Shown in pieces: positions 1 to 9,107 of a DNA stretch of 64,000 nucleotides. Numbering within the stretch: position 1 is the stretch's first letter; each line of letters opens with the position of its first letter. A model generated the notes under the pieces. That model was given only the letters and a program-made list of their open reading frames with translations, searched no databases and was not told the DNA's origin. Position numbers and translations under genes: made by a program. Source of the DNA: an uncultured Verrucomicrobiota bacterium (GTDB lineage: Bacteria > Verrucomicrobiota > Verrucomicrobiia > Verrucomicrobiales > Verrucomicrobiaceae); contig CAILZI010000083.1 in assembly GCA_903838675.1 (NCBI GenBank), positions 1 to 64,000 of the forward strand. The letters run 5' to 3'.

Positions 1-5
1 ATCGC

Positions 6-344
6 ATGGGACAGCATCCGCCTGATTTGACCAGCAAACACGCCCAAACCGCAACTCGCCCTCCGCCACTTTCGAGCCTCTCTCCCTCGTTACTTCAACG
101 CTTGCCCCTCATTCGGCACGGCCTATGGGATGGCTGTGAAACCATTCCTCAGTTTGAAGGCGAACCCACCAAGCGTTTTGAAATCCGCCAGAGCATGAAG
201 GACGCCGCGCTCACGCAGCACCCCGACAGCGGCCAGCCAGTGCGCCGAGTGCCCATCGGTGGCACAGGAATGATGGGCGGCAGCAGTGGTGGCTCGCAAG
301 CCTCCAGTGGCGGCTCATGCGGCACGGGTTGTGGATGCCATTAG
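6..344 (+). CDS. FmdB-like small regulatory protein, start uncertain
   Basis: The last 69 residues resemble the C-terminal part of FmdB-type small zinc-ribbon proteins: RFEIRQSMKDAALT, then PVRRV, then a Gly/Ser-rich tail ending GTGCGCH. Verrucomicrobial members of this family usually begin shortly before the ETIPQ segment, encoded here from position 138. The roughly 44 residues upstream of it are Pro/Ser/Leu-rich and do not look like the family. A natural-looking ATG GCT start at 130 is one base out of frame with the conserved part. So either the start is non-standard, or there is a frameshift (real or a sequence error), or the 112-residue reading is correct. Function is unknown beyond the family name. 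The gene is near the window edge, so its upstream context cannot be seen. Confidence 0.5.
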   Translation: MGQHPPDLTSKHAQTATRPPPLSSLSPSLLQRLPLIRHGLWDGCETIPQFEGEPTKRFEIRQSMKDAALTQHPDSGQPVRRVPIGGTGMMGGSSGGSQASSGGSCGTGCGCH

Positions 345-398
345 AAAATGACGAATGTCGAATTCCCGAATGACTAACAAAATCCGAAGCTCGGAGGC

Positions 399-1688
399 CT
401 AAACGACTGGAACATTCGGAGCTTCTTCGACATTGGCCACTTTGGTTTCGTCATTCTTTTCGGCAGCCTTTCGCATCAAGCGCGCTGCATAGAAGCCATC
501 AAATGCACCGGTCTCTGGCGTGCGGTGCAGTTCTTCTTCGAGGGTCCAGTCCTCGCCGTGTTTGGCCAGGAAGGCCTTCACCTGAAGTTCATTTTCACTC
601 GGCAGGATGCTGCAGGTGGCATAGACGAGCTTGCCCCCGGGAGCTACCATGCGGCTGTAGCTTTCGAGGATCTCGGCTTGCAGGGCGATGAGACGGTCGA
701 TCTCCACATCGCTCAGCTTCCACTTTGCATCTGGATTGCGGCGCAGCACGCCCATGCCGGAGCATGGCACGTCGAGCAGCACTCGATCCGCCTTTTGCGC
801 GAGGCGCTTCACCGTCTTCGAGCCTTCGATCTCCCGCGCTTCGATGATGTCCACACCAGCACGTGAGGCGCGCTTGCGAAGTTCCGCCAGCTTCCAGGCA
901 TGAACGTCCAGCGCCAGCAGGCGGCCCTTGTTGCGCATGATCGCCGCGAGGTGCAGCGCCTTGCCACCGCCGCCTGCACAGGCATCGATCACCCGCATGC
1001 CGGGTTCCGGCTGCAAGAACGGAGCAATGAGCTGTGAAGCGGCATCCTGCACCTCAAACAACCCGGCTTTGTAGGAGTCGGTGCCAAACAGGTTCGCCCG
1101 CTGCTTCAGGCGCAGGGCGCTGGGCACCTGGTCCACCGCCTCGGTTTCATAGCCTTCCTGCCCCAGGCGCTCCCTCAGGGCACGGCGGTCATTTTTGAGC
1201 GTGTTCACGCGCATGAACACATCTGCAGGCAGATTCAGAGATTCGCGCAGCGCAGGCCATGCGGCGCCCAGTTCACGGCTGCCGCGTGCTTCCAGCCAGT
1301 CAGGAATGGCGGCACGGATGGCAGGAGACGCCCTCACTTTGGCACGTTTCTGCACGTCCTCCGGCTTCACCTCAGGCGCTGTTTCATCCTGGGGCAGATC
1401 ACGGCCATTGGAGATCCAGTAGGCGGCCCAGACGCGCCACAAGCGCTCCGGGGTGATGTTCTCCGGCTGGGTGTGCTCCTCGTCCGGCAGTCCGGCCAGA
1501 TACCAGAACCAGCGCCACCAGCGTACGCACTCATAAATGGACTCGGCGAAGATGCGCCGGTCCCTGCTGCCCCACTTGCGGTGCCGCTTGAAGGTGAACT
1601 CGATCACCTTGTCTGCATACCGTTTGCCCACAAAGACCTCTCCCAGTGAAAGGATGATTTCGTCGAGCAGATGGGGGGGGAGCTTCAT
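399..1688 (-). CDS. RsmB/NSUN-family RNA (cytosine-5) methyltransferase
   Basis: This SAM-dependent enzyme would methylate cytosine C5 in rRNA or tRNA in the cytoplasm. The SAM-binding loop DACAGGGGKALHLAA lies near residue 235. DVPCSGMG near 307 and YATCSILPSENE near 355 carry the two cysteines used by RNA m5C methyltransferases, one nucleophilic and one for product release. The N-terminal part (about residues 1-130) is alpha-helical and Trp-rich, a place where the family often has a NusB-like or other RNA-binding domain. The start at MKLPPHLLDE (1688) is preferred because the upstream in-frame GTG extension overlaps the divergent promoter region and looks non-coding. The length of 429 aa fits the family. 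The exact target base cannot be told from the sequence. Confidence 0.88.
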   Translation of the reverse strand: MKLPPHLLDEIILSLGEVFVGKRYADKVIEFTFKRHRKWGSRDRRIFAESIYECVRWWRWFWYLAGLPDEEHTQPENITPERLWRVWAAYWISNGRDLPQDETAPEVKPEDVQKRAKVRASPAIRAAIPDWLEARGSRELGAAWPALRESLNLPADVFMRVNTLKNDRRALRERLGQEGYETEAVDQVPSALRLKQRANLFGTDSYKAGLFEVQDAASQLIAPFLQPEPGMRVIDACAGGGGKALHLAAIMRNKGRLLALDVHAWKLAELRKRASRAGVDIIEAREIEGSKTVKRLAQKADRVLLDVPCSGMGVLRRNPDAKWKLSDVEIDRLIALQAEILESYSRMVAPGGKLVYATCSILPSENELQVKAFLAKHGEDWTLEEELHRTPETGAFDGFYAARLMRKAAEKNDETKVANVEEAPNVPVV

Positions 1689-1834
1689 CCTGCGTCGATA
1701 GTTCGCAGCCACCCCTGTTGCAAGCCGCCATTCTTCTGGCGGCCACCCTGACGAGGATGAGAGAACTTTCACTATTCATCGGGTTTAAAAACTGTCAGCA
1801 TCGTCCCGTCTCAACCTTTCCCACCCCACCCAGT

Positions 1835-4800
1835 ATGCCGGCCTCCGTCTCGCAGCCCACTCGCCTGCATGATTACTTTCTCCACTCCGCCTCGTTGCAT
1901 GCCCAACGCCCGGCAGTGATCGCCGCAGAACGCAGCGTCAGCTACGCTGAGCTTAACGCTCTCTCCGACTCCATCGCCTCACGCCTCCAGCAGGAAGGGG
2001 TGCAGCGCGGGGACCGCGTAGGCATGTGGCTGCCACGTTCGCTGGAAGCCTACGCATCCATTCTTGGCATATTAAAAGCGGGTGCCGCTTATGTGCCCAT
2101 GGATGCGGCCTATCCGCCTGACCGCGTGCAGTTCATCAGCGCCGATGCTGAGGTCAAGATCCTCGTCACTCTGCCGGAACTTGCCGCCACTCTGGGCGAA
2201 GGGGGCACCAAGCTCCTCGTGCTCGATGCTGGCTGGGAGACACTGCCGGCCGAAGCTTTGCAAGATGTTGCGGTCACGGCAGACGATCTCGCCTACATCA
2301 TCTACACCTCCGGCTCCACGGGCAGGCCCAAAGGGGTTCCCATCCCGCATGCCTGCGCCTGTCATTTTGTGCATGCGGAAGCGCAAGTGCTGCCGGTGTC
2401 TGAAGTAGACCGCGTGTTTCAGGGCTTCTCGCTCGCCTTTGATGCCTCGGTGGAGGAACTGTGGCTGGCATGGAGCCATGGTGCCGCACTGGTTTCCGGA
2501 AGCGCCGACATGCTGCGAGACACCACCGCTCTCGCGGAGCGGCTCACGCAGCTTGGCATCACTGTGCTGTCATGCGTGCCCACGCTGCTGGCCATGATGG
2601 AGCATGACATTCCGTGCCTGCGCCTGCTCATCGTCGGTGGAGAGGCCTGCCCGCAGGATCTGGTGCGGCGCTGGACCCGCGGCTCCTGCCGCATGGTGAA
2701 CACCTATGGCCCCACCGAGGCCACCGTCGTGGCCACCTGGCATGACCTGCATGCCGGTGAGCCCGTGAAGATCGGCAAGGCACTCCCCGGCTATCGCATC
2801 TGTGTCGTGGACGACCTGCTCAATCTGCAGGCCTCCGGCAAGCCGGGCGAACTCCTCATTGGTGGTCCATGCCTCACCCCCGGCTACTTGAACCGGCCTG
2901 AGTTGAACCAGGAAAAATTCATCTCACCTGCCTGGGCGGAGGGTGCGCGCTGGTACCGCACCGGTGACCTTGTGCGCTTTGATGCCGAAGAGGCGCTCGA
3001 ATTCCTCGGCCGCATCGATGACCAGGTAAAGCTGCGCGGCTTTCGCATCGAGCTTGGCGAGATCGAGAGCGTCATCATGAGCTGCAACGGTGTGGCTGCA
3101 GCAGCGGTGGCGGTAAAGCAGGATGCCAGCGGCACCGAATTCCTCGCAGCCTACGTGACGCTGAAGCACGCGGCCGTGTGGGATGAAAAGAGCGCGCGTC
3201 ATGTCATCAGCGAGCACCTGCCACCTTACATGATGCCTGCGGTGTTCACCGTGCTCGACCAATTGCCCACGCTGCCGAGTGGCAAGGTCAGCCGCAAAGC
3301 GCTGCCCGACATCACCCTGCCACTGCGCACCCTCGCATCACCACCGCCGCCCGAGTTCACGCCTTCACAGCAGATCGTCTATCAGCAATGGCAGGCCTGC
3401 TTTCCTGGCACCATGCCGAAGCTCACGGATAATTTCTTCGACCTCGGCGGCCACTCCCTGCTGGCCACCCGCATCGTATCCGAACTGCGTGCGCAGTCGC
3501 GCTGGGCCAACATCTCCGTGATGGATGTCTATCATCTGCGGACCCTCGAAGCCTTCGCGCAAAAGCTCGATGAGCTGGAAGCCGCCTGGCGCGCGACCCA
3601 TCCCACCGCTGCCACCAATTCAAACGAACCCGAGCCCCGCGCACCTTCGGAACCAGACCCTACGCTGCGTTCGCGCCACTTTCTCTGCGGTTTGTCCCAG
3701 TTCTTGTCTCTCTACCCGCTCTTTGCCCTGGCCTCCCCGGTGTGGCTGGCCAGCTTTTTTGTGTGGGATGAGATGGTGGCCGAGGACATGCGCTATCAGC
3801 TCTTTGTAGCCATCATCGTGGCCGTGTCCCTGCTGTTCAATTTGCAGGTGGTGCAGGCGGCCATCTGCATCCTGAGCAAATGGCTCATCATCGGTCGCAT
3901 TCGTCCGGGACGTTACCGCCTGTGGGGCTTGTATTACTTCCGCTTCTGGCTTGTGCAGCGCATTCATTCCATCTTCAGCCTGGGGCATTTCAGATCCACG
4001 CCGATGATCAATCTCTACTTCCGCCTCATGGGCGTGAAGATCGGCCGTCAGGTGCATCTGGGCACGGCGCACTTCGCGGCCTTCGACGTCATCAGCATTG
4101 GGGACCGCACCAGCATCGGGCATGATGCCATGCTGAATGGTTACACTCTGGAGAACGGCTGGCTCATCATCGGGCCCATCTCCGTTGGCAACGATTGCTT
4201 CATCGGCTCCAAAGCACTCGTCAATCGCGATGCAACGCTGCAGCCGGACTCTTCCCTGGATCACGGATCCATGCTGCCCCCCGGCTCTGTCATTCCTGCC
4301 GGCGAATACTGGCATGGCGCGCCTGCCCGTGCTTCACAGAGCCCTGAGCGCTGGCATCCAGCGCAGGCGAGCCGCCAGAACAGCCTCTGGTTCATGACAC
4401 TCGCTTACATGGTGGGATTGTTCTTCCTCTCGGTCATCCCCACCATCGCCATTCTCCCGGAGGCTTTCTTCATTGGCTGGATTGAAGAAGGGGTGAATCT
4501 GCACGGCAACACGATCTATCACATCTTCTCCTACGAATCAGGATTTTGGAAAATTGTCCTCGCGGCACCCCTCTGCAGCGCCGCCTATGTGGTGGTGCTC
4601 TGCCTCATCATCGCCCTGGCAAAAAAGCTCCTGCTCGGGCGCGTCAAGCCGGGCATCTATCCGCTGCACAGCTTTTGGTATGTACGGCACTGGTTCATTG
4701 GCTGCCTGATGAACATGAGCCTTGAGCTGCTCTTCCCGCTCTATGCCTCCATCTACCTCCCGCCCTGGCTGCGCCTGCTGGGTGCAAAATTCGGCAAAAA

Positions 4801-5839
4801 TGTGGAAGTCTCCACGGCGGAGAATTTCAATCCCGATCTGCTGGATCTCGATGAAGGGGTCTTTGTGGCGGATGCCGTCTGCCTCGGCGCCTCCGAAATC
4901 CGCGAAGGCTGGGTGCGCCTGCAACCGGTGACCGTGGGCAAAAACAGCTTTTTGGGAAACAGCGCCGTCATACCCGGCGGCACCACGCTTGGCTCTGACT
5001 CGCTGGTGGGCGTGCTCTCCATGCCACCGCAGAAACACGCCGACGCCCTGCTCAATGACAGCTCATGGCTCGGCATTCCCTCTTTTGCTCTGCCGCATCG
5101 CGAAAAAAACACCGGCTTTGGCCTCGAGCGCACCTACAAGCCGACGAGGAAGCTGCGCCTGCTGCGTGCATTGATCGAGTTCCTTCGAGTCATTCTGCCA
5201 ACGACGATAGCCATCATCGCGGCCTTCGTCATGTTCCTGCTGCTGTCTGACCTGCTCTACTATGGCAAGCTTGAATTCATGGGCACCGTGCTCCTCTTCC
5301 CCGTTTTTCTTTTTCTGCTGGGCCTGTTCTGCATGGGCTGCACCATTGTGTTGAAGTGGCTTCTGATCGGCCGCTACAAGCCTGCGGAGCATCCGCTGTG
5401 GAGCCACTTCGTCTGGCGCACAGAACTCATGGCCGCCGTGCATGAGCATCTGGCCATGCCGGCGCTCGGCAGCATGCTCCTGGGCACGCCTTTTCTCCCC
5501 TGGTATTTCCGTCTGCTGGGCGCACGCATCGGCAGGCGCTGCTGCCTGGAAACGCCCTATCTCACCGAATTTGATCTCGTGCACCTTGGCAATGACGTCT
5601 GCCTTGGCTATCAGGCAGACCCGCAGACGCATCTGTTCGAGGACCGCGTCATGAAAATGTCCACCGTTAAGATCGGGGACAACTGCTCCGTCGGTCCGCT
5701 GGCCGTGGTTCTCTATGACGCTGAAATGAAGCCGGGGTCTCGTCTCGACGGACACTCACTGCTGATGAAAGGAGAGACCCTGCCGCCCTACACGCGCTGG
5801 CATGGCTCCCCCGCCCAGCGCATCGACTCTTTCGTATGA
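1835..5839 (+). CDS. Membrane NRPS-like homopolymer synthetase (epsilon-poly-lysine synthetase Pls type)
   Basis: The 1334 aa architecture is adenylation domain, carrier protein, then three tandem membrane/soluble units, as in the poly-amino-acid synthetase Pls and TIGR02353-type proteins. Adenylation motifs are clear: YIIYTSGSTGRPKG (about 154), NTYGPTEAT (about 288), YRTGDLV (about 375), GRIDDQVKLRGFRIE (about 392) and LPSGKVSRKAL (about 480). The carrier motif DNFFDLGGHSLL has its phosphopantetheine serine near 540. Three pairs of hydrophobic helices follow (near 620-680, 850-940 and 1118-1180), each pair followed by a hexapeptide-repeat-like soluble segment. The pocket residues read by hand are D-A-E-S-I-G-T-V-V plus the A10 lysine. 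The glutamate suggests a basic substrate such as lysine. The start at MPASVSQP is chosen because the upstream 39 codons overlap the divergent gene's leader. It overlaps the phosphopantetheinyl transferase by 4 bp. Confidence 0.85.
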   Translation: MPASVSQPTRLHDYFLHSASLHAQRPAVIAAERSVSYAELNALSDSIASRLQQEGVQRGDRVGMWLPRSLEAYASILGILKAGAAYVPMDAAYPPDRVQFISADAEVKILVTLPELAATLGEGGTKLLVLDAGWETLPAEALQDVAVTADDLAYIIYTSGSTGRPKGVPIPHACACHFVHAEAQVLPVSEVDRVFQGFSLAFDASVEELWLAWSHGAALVSGSADMLRDTTALAERLTQLGITVLSCVPTLLAMMEHDIPCLRLLIVGGEACPQDLVRRWTRGSCRMVNTYGPTEATVVATWHDLHAGEPVKIGKALPGYRICVVDDLLNLQASGKPGELLIGGPCLTPGYLNRPELNQEKFISPAWAEGARWYRTGDLVRFDAEEALEFLGRIDDQVKLRGFRIELGEIESVIMSCNGVAAAAVAVKQDASGTEFLAAYVTLKHAAVWDEKSARHVISEHLPPYMMPAVFTVLDQLPTLPSGKVSRKALPDITLPLRTLASPPPPEFTPSQQIVYQQWQACFPGTMPKLTDNFFDLGGHSLLATRIVSELRAQSRWANISVMDVYHLRTLEAFAQKLDELEAAWRATHPTAATNSNEPEPRAPSEPDPTLRSRHFLCGLSQFLSLYPLFALASPVWLASFFVWDEMVAEDMRYQLFVAIIVAVSLLFNLQVVQAAICILSKWLIIGRIRPGRYRLWGLYYFRFWLVQRIHSIFSLGHFRSTPMINLYFRLMGVKIGRQVHLGTAHFAAFDVISIGDRTSIGHDAMLNGYTLENGWLIIGPISVGNDCFIGSKALVNRDATLQPDSSLDHGSMLPPGSVIPAGEYWHGAPARASQSPERWHPAQASRQNSLWFMTLAYMVGLFFLSVIPTIAILPEAFFIGWIEEGVNLHGNTIYHIFSYESGFWKIVLAAPLCSAAYVVVLCLIIALAKKLLLGRVKPGIYPLHSFWYVRHWFIGCLMNMSLELLFPLYASIYLPPWLRLLGAKFGKNVEVSTAENFNPDLLDLDEGVFVADAVCLGASEIREGWVRLQPVTVGKNSFLGNSAVIPGGTTLGSDSLVGVLSMPPQKHADALLNDSSWLGIPSFALPHREKNTGFGLERTYKPTRKLRLLRALIEFLRVILPTTIAIIAAFVMFLLLSDLLYYGKLEFMGTVLLFPVFLFLLGLFCMGCTIVLKWLLIGRYKPAEHPLWSHFVWRTELMAAVHEHLAMPALGSMLLGTPFLPWYFRLLGARIGRRCCLETPYLTEFDLVHLGNDVCLGYQADPQTHLFEDRVMKMSTVKIGDNCSVGPLAVVLYDAEMKPGSRLDGHSLLMKGETLPPYTRWHGSPAQRIDSFV

Positions 5840-6459
5840 GCGCCGGGCATGCCAGACAGCCTGCGGTGGAAAACATCGTGCTGGACGCCGCCATGCCGCC
5901 GGATCTGGAATGCCGCCTCCTCACCCTGGATGCTCCCCGGTGCCAGCTACGGGTTCACGCTCGCACCGTCCTTCTGGAGATGCTTTCCAGCAGACTGAAC
6001 CTACCCGCTTCGCAATTGCAGATCGTGACCTCCGAGAGTGGCAAGCCCTGCTGTCCGCAGGCTTTGGCGGCAGGACTCAGTTTCAGCCTTTCTTACGCTC
6101 CGCCTTATGCCTGCCTGGCGCTGGGTCAGGGCAGCCACATCGGCATCGACATCGAACGCGTGGTCCCCAGCGAGCCCACCTGGAACCTGCTGGAACTCGT
6201 CTTCACTGAAACGGAACTCCAGCAATGGCTGCGGCTCCCTGCGGGGGAGATGCGCCGCCGCGCCTTCACCGCCGCCTGGACCCTGAAGGAGGCTGTGCTC
6301 AAAGCGCGAGGCACAGGGCTGGCAGAGCCGCCACAATCTGTCGGAGTCACTTTCACAGAGGACGGTCAGGCAATTCCCGCCGCAGCCCCCTCATTAGGCG
6401 TCTGGCAGCGTTTGCATTGGATCCCGGGGCATGTTGGCTCGATAGTCCATTTCGGCTAA
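5836..6459 (+). CDS. 4'-phosphopantetheinyl transferase (Sfp superfamily)
   Basis: This enzyme would transfer the phosphopantetheine arm of CoA to the serine of the carrier domain encoded just upstream. Its ATG overlaps the TGA of the synthetase gene (ATGA), so translation is probably coupled and the pairing functional. IGIDIERV near residue 102 carries the Mg-binding acidic residues. WTLKEAVLKARGTG near 148 is the second family signature, with its catalytic glutamate and lysine. Family members also have an ESGKP-type motif, seen here near residue 63. The length of 207 aa is slightly short for Sfp (about 225) but complete. It could also serve fatty-acid ACP if the genome lacks another AcpS. 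That cannot be judged here. Confidence 0.9.
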   Translation: MSAGHARQPAVENIVLDAAMPPDLECRLLTLDAPRCQLRVHARTVLLEMLSSRLNLPASQLQIVTSESGKPCCPQALAAGLSFSLSYAPPYACLALGQGSHIGIDIERVVPSEPTWNLLELVFTETELQQWLRLPAGEMRRRAFTAAWTLKEAVLKARGTGLAEPPQSVGVTFTEDGQAIPAAAPSLGVWQRLHWIPGHVGSIVHFG

Positions 6460-6544
6460 ATCAAGGCCAGTTGTGACCATTGAGAGGCCAAGAAATCACT
6501 GGCCCCTGCGTGGAAGCAGCTTAGTCTCAGCCACCCCCCAAGAC

Positions 6545-7072
6545 ATGCCCACCGAGTTCGATATTCAATACGCCCTGGAAAACACCCAGGTGCTCCATGA
6601 GCCGGACCGCCGTATCGACACCTTTGGCAGCACCCATTTCGAGTTTCAGATCGTCACTGAACTCATGGATACCGTCGGTGCCGTGCGCGTGCGCGAAGGC
6701 CGCATCGAGGCAGAGAAGCCTCTTATCCTGCGTCCGGAACTGCCCGGGCAGTTTGACTTTGAGGGCTTTGGTCCTGAAGTGGCCGGGTTTGGCGAATTCC
6801 TCCGGGACAACCTGCACAAGCTGGCCATCCTCAAATACGGCTTCAAATTCCGCAAAGGAGACATCAGCGAGCAGATCATCCATGAATCCATGGAAGAAGT
6901 CACCGGCAAGCTGCTCAGTGAGATCCGCAGTTCCGGCAACCCGATGCGTGCGGTCATTCAAGGCGTGGACGACACCTGGGAAATCTGCCTGCTGAAGTTC
7001 ACCGTCGAGATGATCGAAAAGTCCCAGAACATCAACCTCTTTGATTTCAAACGCCGCGGCCTGCTGGGCTGA
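6545..7072 (+). CDS. Conserved hypothetical protein
   Basis: No family is recognised. The 175 aa product is soluble, acidic in its first half and has no signal or membrane segment. It holds a stretch of alternating charged/hydrophobic residues (FLRDNLHKLAILKYGFKF) and ends KRRGLLG. MPTEFDIQYAL is taken as the start because the preceding in-frame segment is short, low in coding character and lies against the previous gene. The gene stands 24 bp before the LysM gene and on the same strand, so the two may be co-transcribed. Confidence 0.7.
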   Translation: MPTEFDIQYALENTQVLHEPDRRIDTFGSTHFEFQIVTELMDTVGAVRVREGRIEAEKPLILRPELPGQFDFEGFGPEVAGFGEFLRDNLHKLAILKYGFKFRKGDISEQIIHESMEEVTGKLLSEIRSSGNPMRAVIQGVDDTWEICLLKFTVEMIEKSQNINLFDFKRRGLLG

Positions 7073-7095
7073 GCGGTTGTTTGTTGGTTCCCGCA

Positions 7096-8052
7096 ATGGC
7101 TAAGACCCAGATCAAACTGCTGATTTTCCTCATCACCGTGGGCTTGGTGGCGGGCACTCTGGCGATGGGGTACTGGGTTTACATGAACATCCTGCTCAAG
7201 GAGAGCCAGGTGGAGCATGACATCGCCTCCATGAAGGCCAAGGATCGTCCGCGCATCGACCCTGGCATACGCCGTTTCGAAGCCGCTGTGGAACTCATTC
7301 ATGCGGGCAAAGTCGACGAAGGCCGCGATTCGCTCTACAAACTCTGCCAGCAGTTCCCCGACTCCAAGACCTGCCCCGAGGCCATGCGCATCATTGGTGA
7401 GATCAACATGGACCAGCTCTACTCCGCGAACTCCACCGCAGGAAAAAAAGACTACATCGTGCAGCCGGGCAATTCGCTGAACTCCATCGCCACCAAGTAC
7501 GACACCACCGTGGACTCCATCATCCGCTCCAGCGGCTTGATGAGCTTCAATCTTCACCCCGGAGATCACCTCACCATCATCCCGATGGATTTTCATCTCG
7601 GCGTCAGTGTCGCCAAGAAGCAGGTCATGCTGCTGCGCAAAGTCGGAGACAAGGAGTACCTCTTCAAAGTCTACAATGCGAAAGACATCCGCCTGCCGCC
7701 AGGCATGCACCTGCCGGTGGAGATGACGATCGCAGGAAAAAACTCCCTCTTCGATGGCAAGCCCGTGGTCTCCACCGACCCCAATTACGTCGATGCGGAA
7801 AAATGGTTTGCCGGCACCAAATCCGGCATCAGCATCCGAACACCTCCGGTCGCCCGCGCCCTGCCCGTGGAAGAACCCAAGGCTCCGAGTCCGGCCCCGA
7901 AAAAATCCACCGCTTCTGCCCCCTCTCCCGCCGCCATGCCCGCCCCTGCCCCCGCCCCCACTGCGGAAACCGGCATCTTCCTCGCCCGTGAAGACATTGA
8001 AGAACTCTTTGCGCTCGTCCGCAGAGGGTCAAAGTTGAGCCTCGTGAGATAA
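7096..8052 (+). CDS. Membrane-anchored LysM-domain protein
   Basis: An N-terminal hydrophobic helix (about residues 7-30, IKLLIFLITVGLVAG) anchors or exports the protein. One LysM module at about 120-165 starts YIVQPGNSLNSIATKYDTT and ends GDHLTIIP; LysM binds peptidoglycan N-acetylglucosamine. The following 90 residues contain a beta-rich segment (GVSVAKKQVMLLRKVGDKEY) with the layout of the start of an L,D-transpeptidase fold, but the catalytic HxxxxxS and SxGC(I/V)RM motifs are absent, so catalysis is not supported. A Pro/Ala/Lys-rich linker near 255-290 precedes a short C-terminal helix. The start at MAKTQIK follows a better spacing than the upstream ATG. It lies 30 bp before accA. Confidence 0.8.
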   Translation: MAKTQIKLLIFLITVGLVAGTLAMGYWVYMNILLKESQVEHDIASMKAKDRPRIDPGIRRFEAAVELIHAGKVDEGRDSLYKLCQQFPDSKTCPEAMRIIGEINMDQLYSANSTAGKKDYIVQPGNSLNSIATKYDTTVDSIIRSSGLMSFNLHPGDHLTIIPMDFHLGVSVAKKQVMLLRKVGDKEYLFKVYNAKDIRLPPGMHLPVEMTIAGKNSLFDGKPVVSTDPNYVDAEKWFAGTKSGISIRTPPVARALPVEEPKAPSPAPKKSTASAPSPAAMPAPAPAPTAETGIFLAREDIEELFALVRRGSKLSLVR

Positions 8053-8082
8053 TCCCTCCCACCCCTTTCCCAACCGACCGCC

Positions 8083-9042
8083 ATGAAACAAGTTTTGGAA
8101 TTCGAAAAACCCGTCGTCAAACTCCGCGAAGTAATCGAGGAGGCCAAAAAGAAGCTGGCCGCCAAGCCCAGCGACAAGCTCGCCCAGCAGATCGCCGACC
8201 TCGAAGCCAAGGCCGAAACCCTGCAGCGCGACATTCACGCCAATCTCTCCCCATGGCAGCGCGTGCAGATCTCCCGCCACGTCGGCCGGCCTTTCATGCT
8301 CGACTATGTGAAGCACATCACGGATGAGTTTGTCGAACTTCACGGCGACCGCCACATCGGTGACGACAACGCCATGCCCGCCGGCTTTGCCACCATCGGT
8401 GGTCAGCGTGTGGCCATCCTGGGCCACCAGAAAGGCCGCGACACCAAGGAAAACCTCCTGCGCAATTTCGGCAGCGCCCATCCCGAAGGCTATCGCAAAG
8501 CCCTCCGCCTCATGCGCATGGCTGAGAAATTCAGCCTGCCCATCGTCACCCTCATCGACACCCCCGGAGCATTCCCTGGCATCGGCGCGGAAGAGCGCAA
8601 CATCGCCGAGGCCATCGCCTTTAACCTGCGTGAGATGATGACCCTGCGCACACCTGTCATCGCCATCGTCATTGGTGAAGGCGGCAGCGGTGGGGCCCTC
8701 GGCATCGGCATCGCGGACCGCGTGCTCATGATGGAGAACGCCTACTACTCTGTCATCAGCCCTGAAGGCTGCGCCGCCATTCTCTGGAAGCACCGCGAGC
8801 ACGCCCCTGAAGCCGCCTCCGAGCTCAAGCTCAGCGCCCAGGATCTTTCCAAGCTCGGCATCATCGACGGCATCATTCCCGAGCCCCTCGGTGGCGCACA
8901 CAACGATCACTTCGCCGCCGCGAACTCTCTCAAAGACGCCGTGCTCGCCACGCTCAAGGAACTCAACGCCCTTCCGACCGCCCAGTTGCTGGAACAGCGC
9001 TACCAGAAATTCCGCGCCCTTGGTCAGTTCACCGAAGGCTGA
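8083..9042 (+). CDS. accA: Acetyl-CoA carboxylase carboxyltransferase subunit alpha
   Basis: AccA forms, with AccD, the carboxyltransferase that moves CO2 from carboxybiotin to acetyl-CoA, making malonyl-CoA for fatty-acid synthesis. The 319 aa product matches the usual length and covers the whole family. It opens with the typical FEKPVVKLREVIEEAKKK helix, then WQRVQISRHVGRP, ELHGDRHIGDD, the DTPGAFPGIGAEERN segment and the oxyanion loop GEGGSGGALGIGIAD. The C-terminal SPEGCAAILWKH is also characteristic. A strong terminator follows about 30 bp after the stop, so this closes the transcription unit. Confidence 0.97.
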   Translation: MKQVLEFEKPVVKLREVIEEAKKKLAAKPSDKLAQQIADLEAKAETLQRDIHANLSPWQRVQISRHVGRPFMLDYVKHITDEFVELHGDRHIGDDNAMPAGFATIGGQRVAILGHQKGRDTKENLLRNFGSAHPEGYRKALRLMRMAEKFSLPIVTLIDTPGAFPGIGAEERNIAEAIAFNLREMMTLRTPVIAIVIGEGGSGGALGIGIADRVLMMENAYYSVISPEGCAAILWKHREHAPEAASELKLSAQDLSKLGIIDGIIPEPLGGAHNDHFAAANSLKDAVLATLKELNALPTAQLLEQRYQKFRALGQFTEG

Positions 9043-9070
9043 GTCAGTCGAGGAGAATTTATTCACGAAA

Positions 9071-9099
9071 AGCGGTGCCGTTCTGGCACCGCTTTTTTG
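9071..9099 (+). terminator. Rho-independent terminator after accA
   Basis: A perfect 9-bp stem (agcggtgcc / ggcaccgct) with a 5-nt loop is followed directly by a run of six or more T. It lies 28 bp after the accA stop and just before the 3' end of the convergent barrel gene. Confidence 0.92.
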
Positions 9100-9107
9100 T
9101 TGCCCCG

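Noticed and set aside
7096..8052. L,D-transpeptidase call for the LysM protein
   Set aside because: The beta-rich segment after LysM looks like the start of the fold, but the catalytic histidine and cysteine motifs are missing.
8029..9066. Long open reading on the minus strand (345 codons) over accA
   Set aside because: It is the antisense of accA, which is certain. The product is Gly/Ala/Val/Asp-rich with no family likeness, as expected from a high-GC mirror frame.
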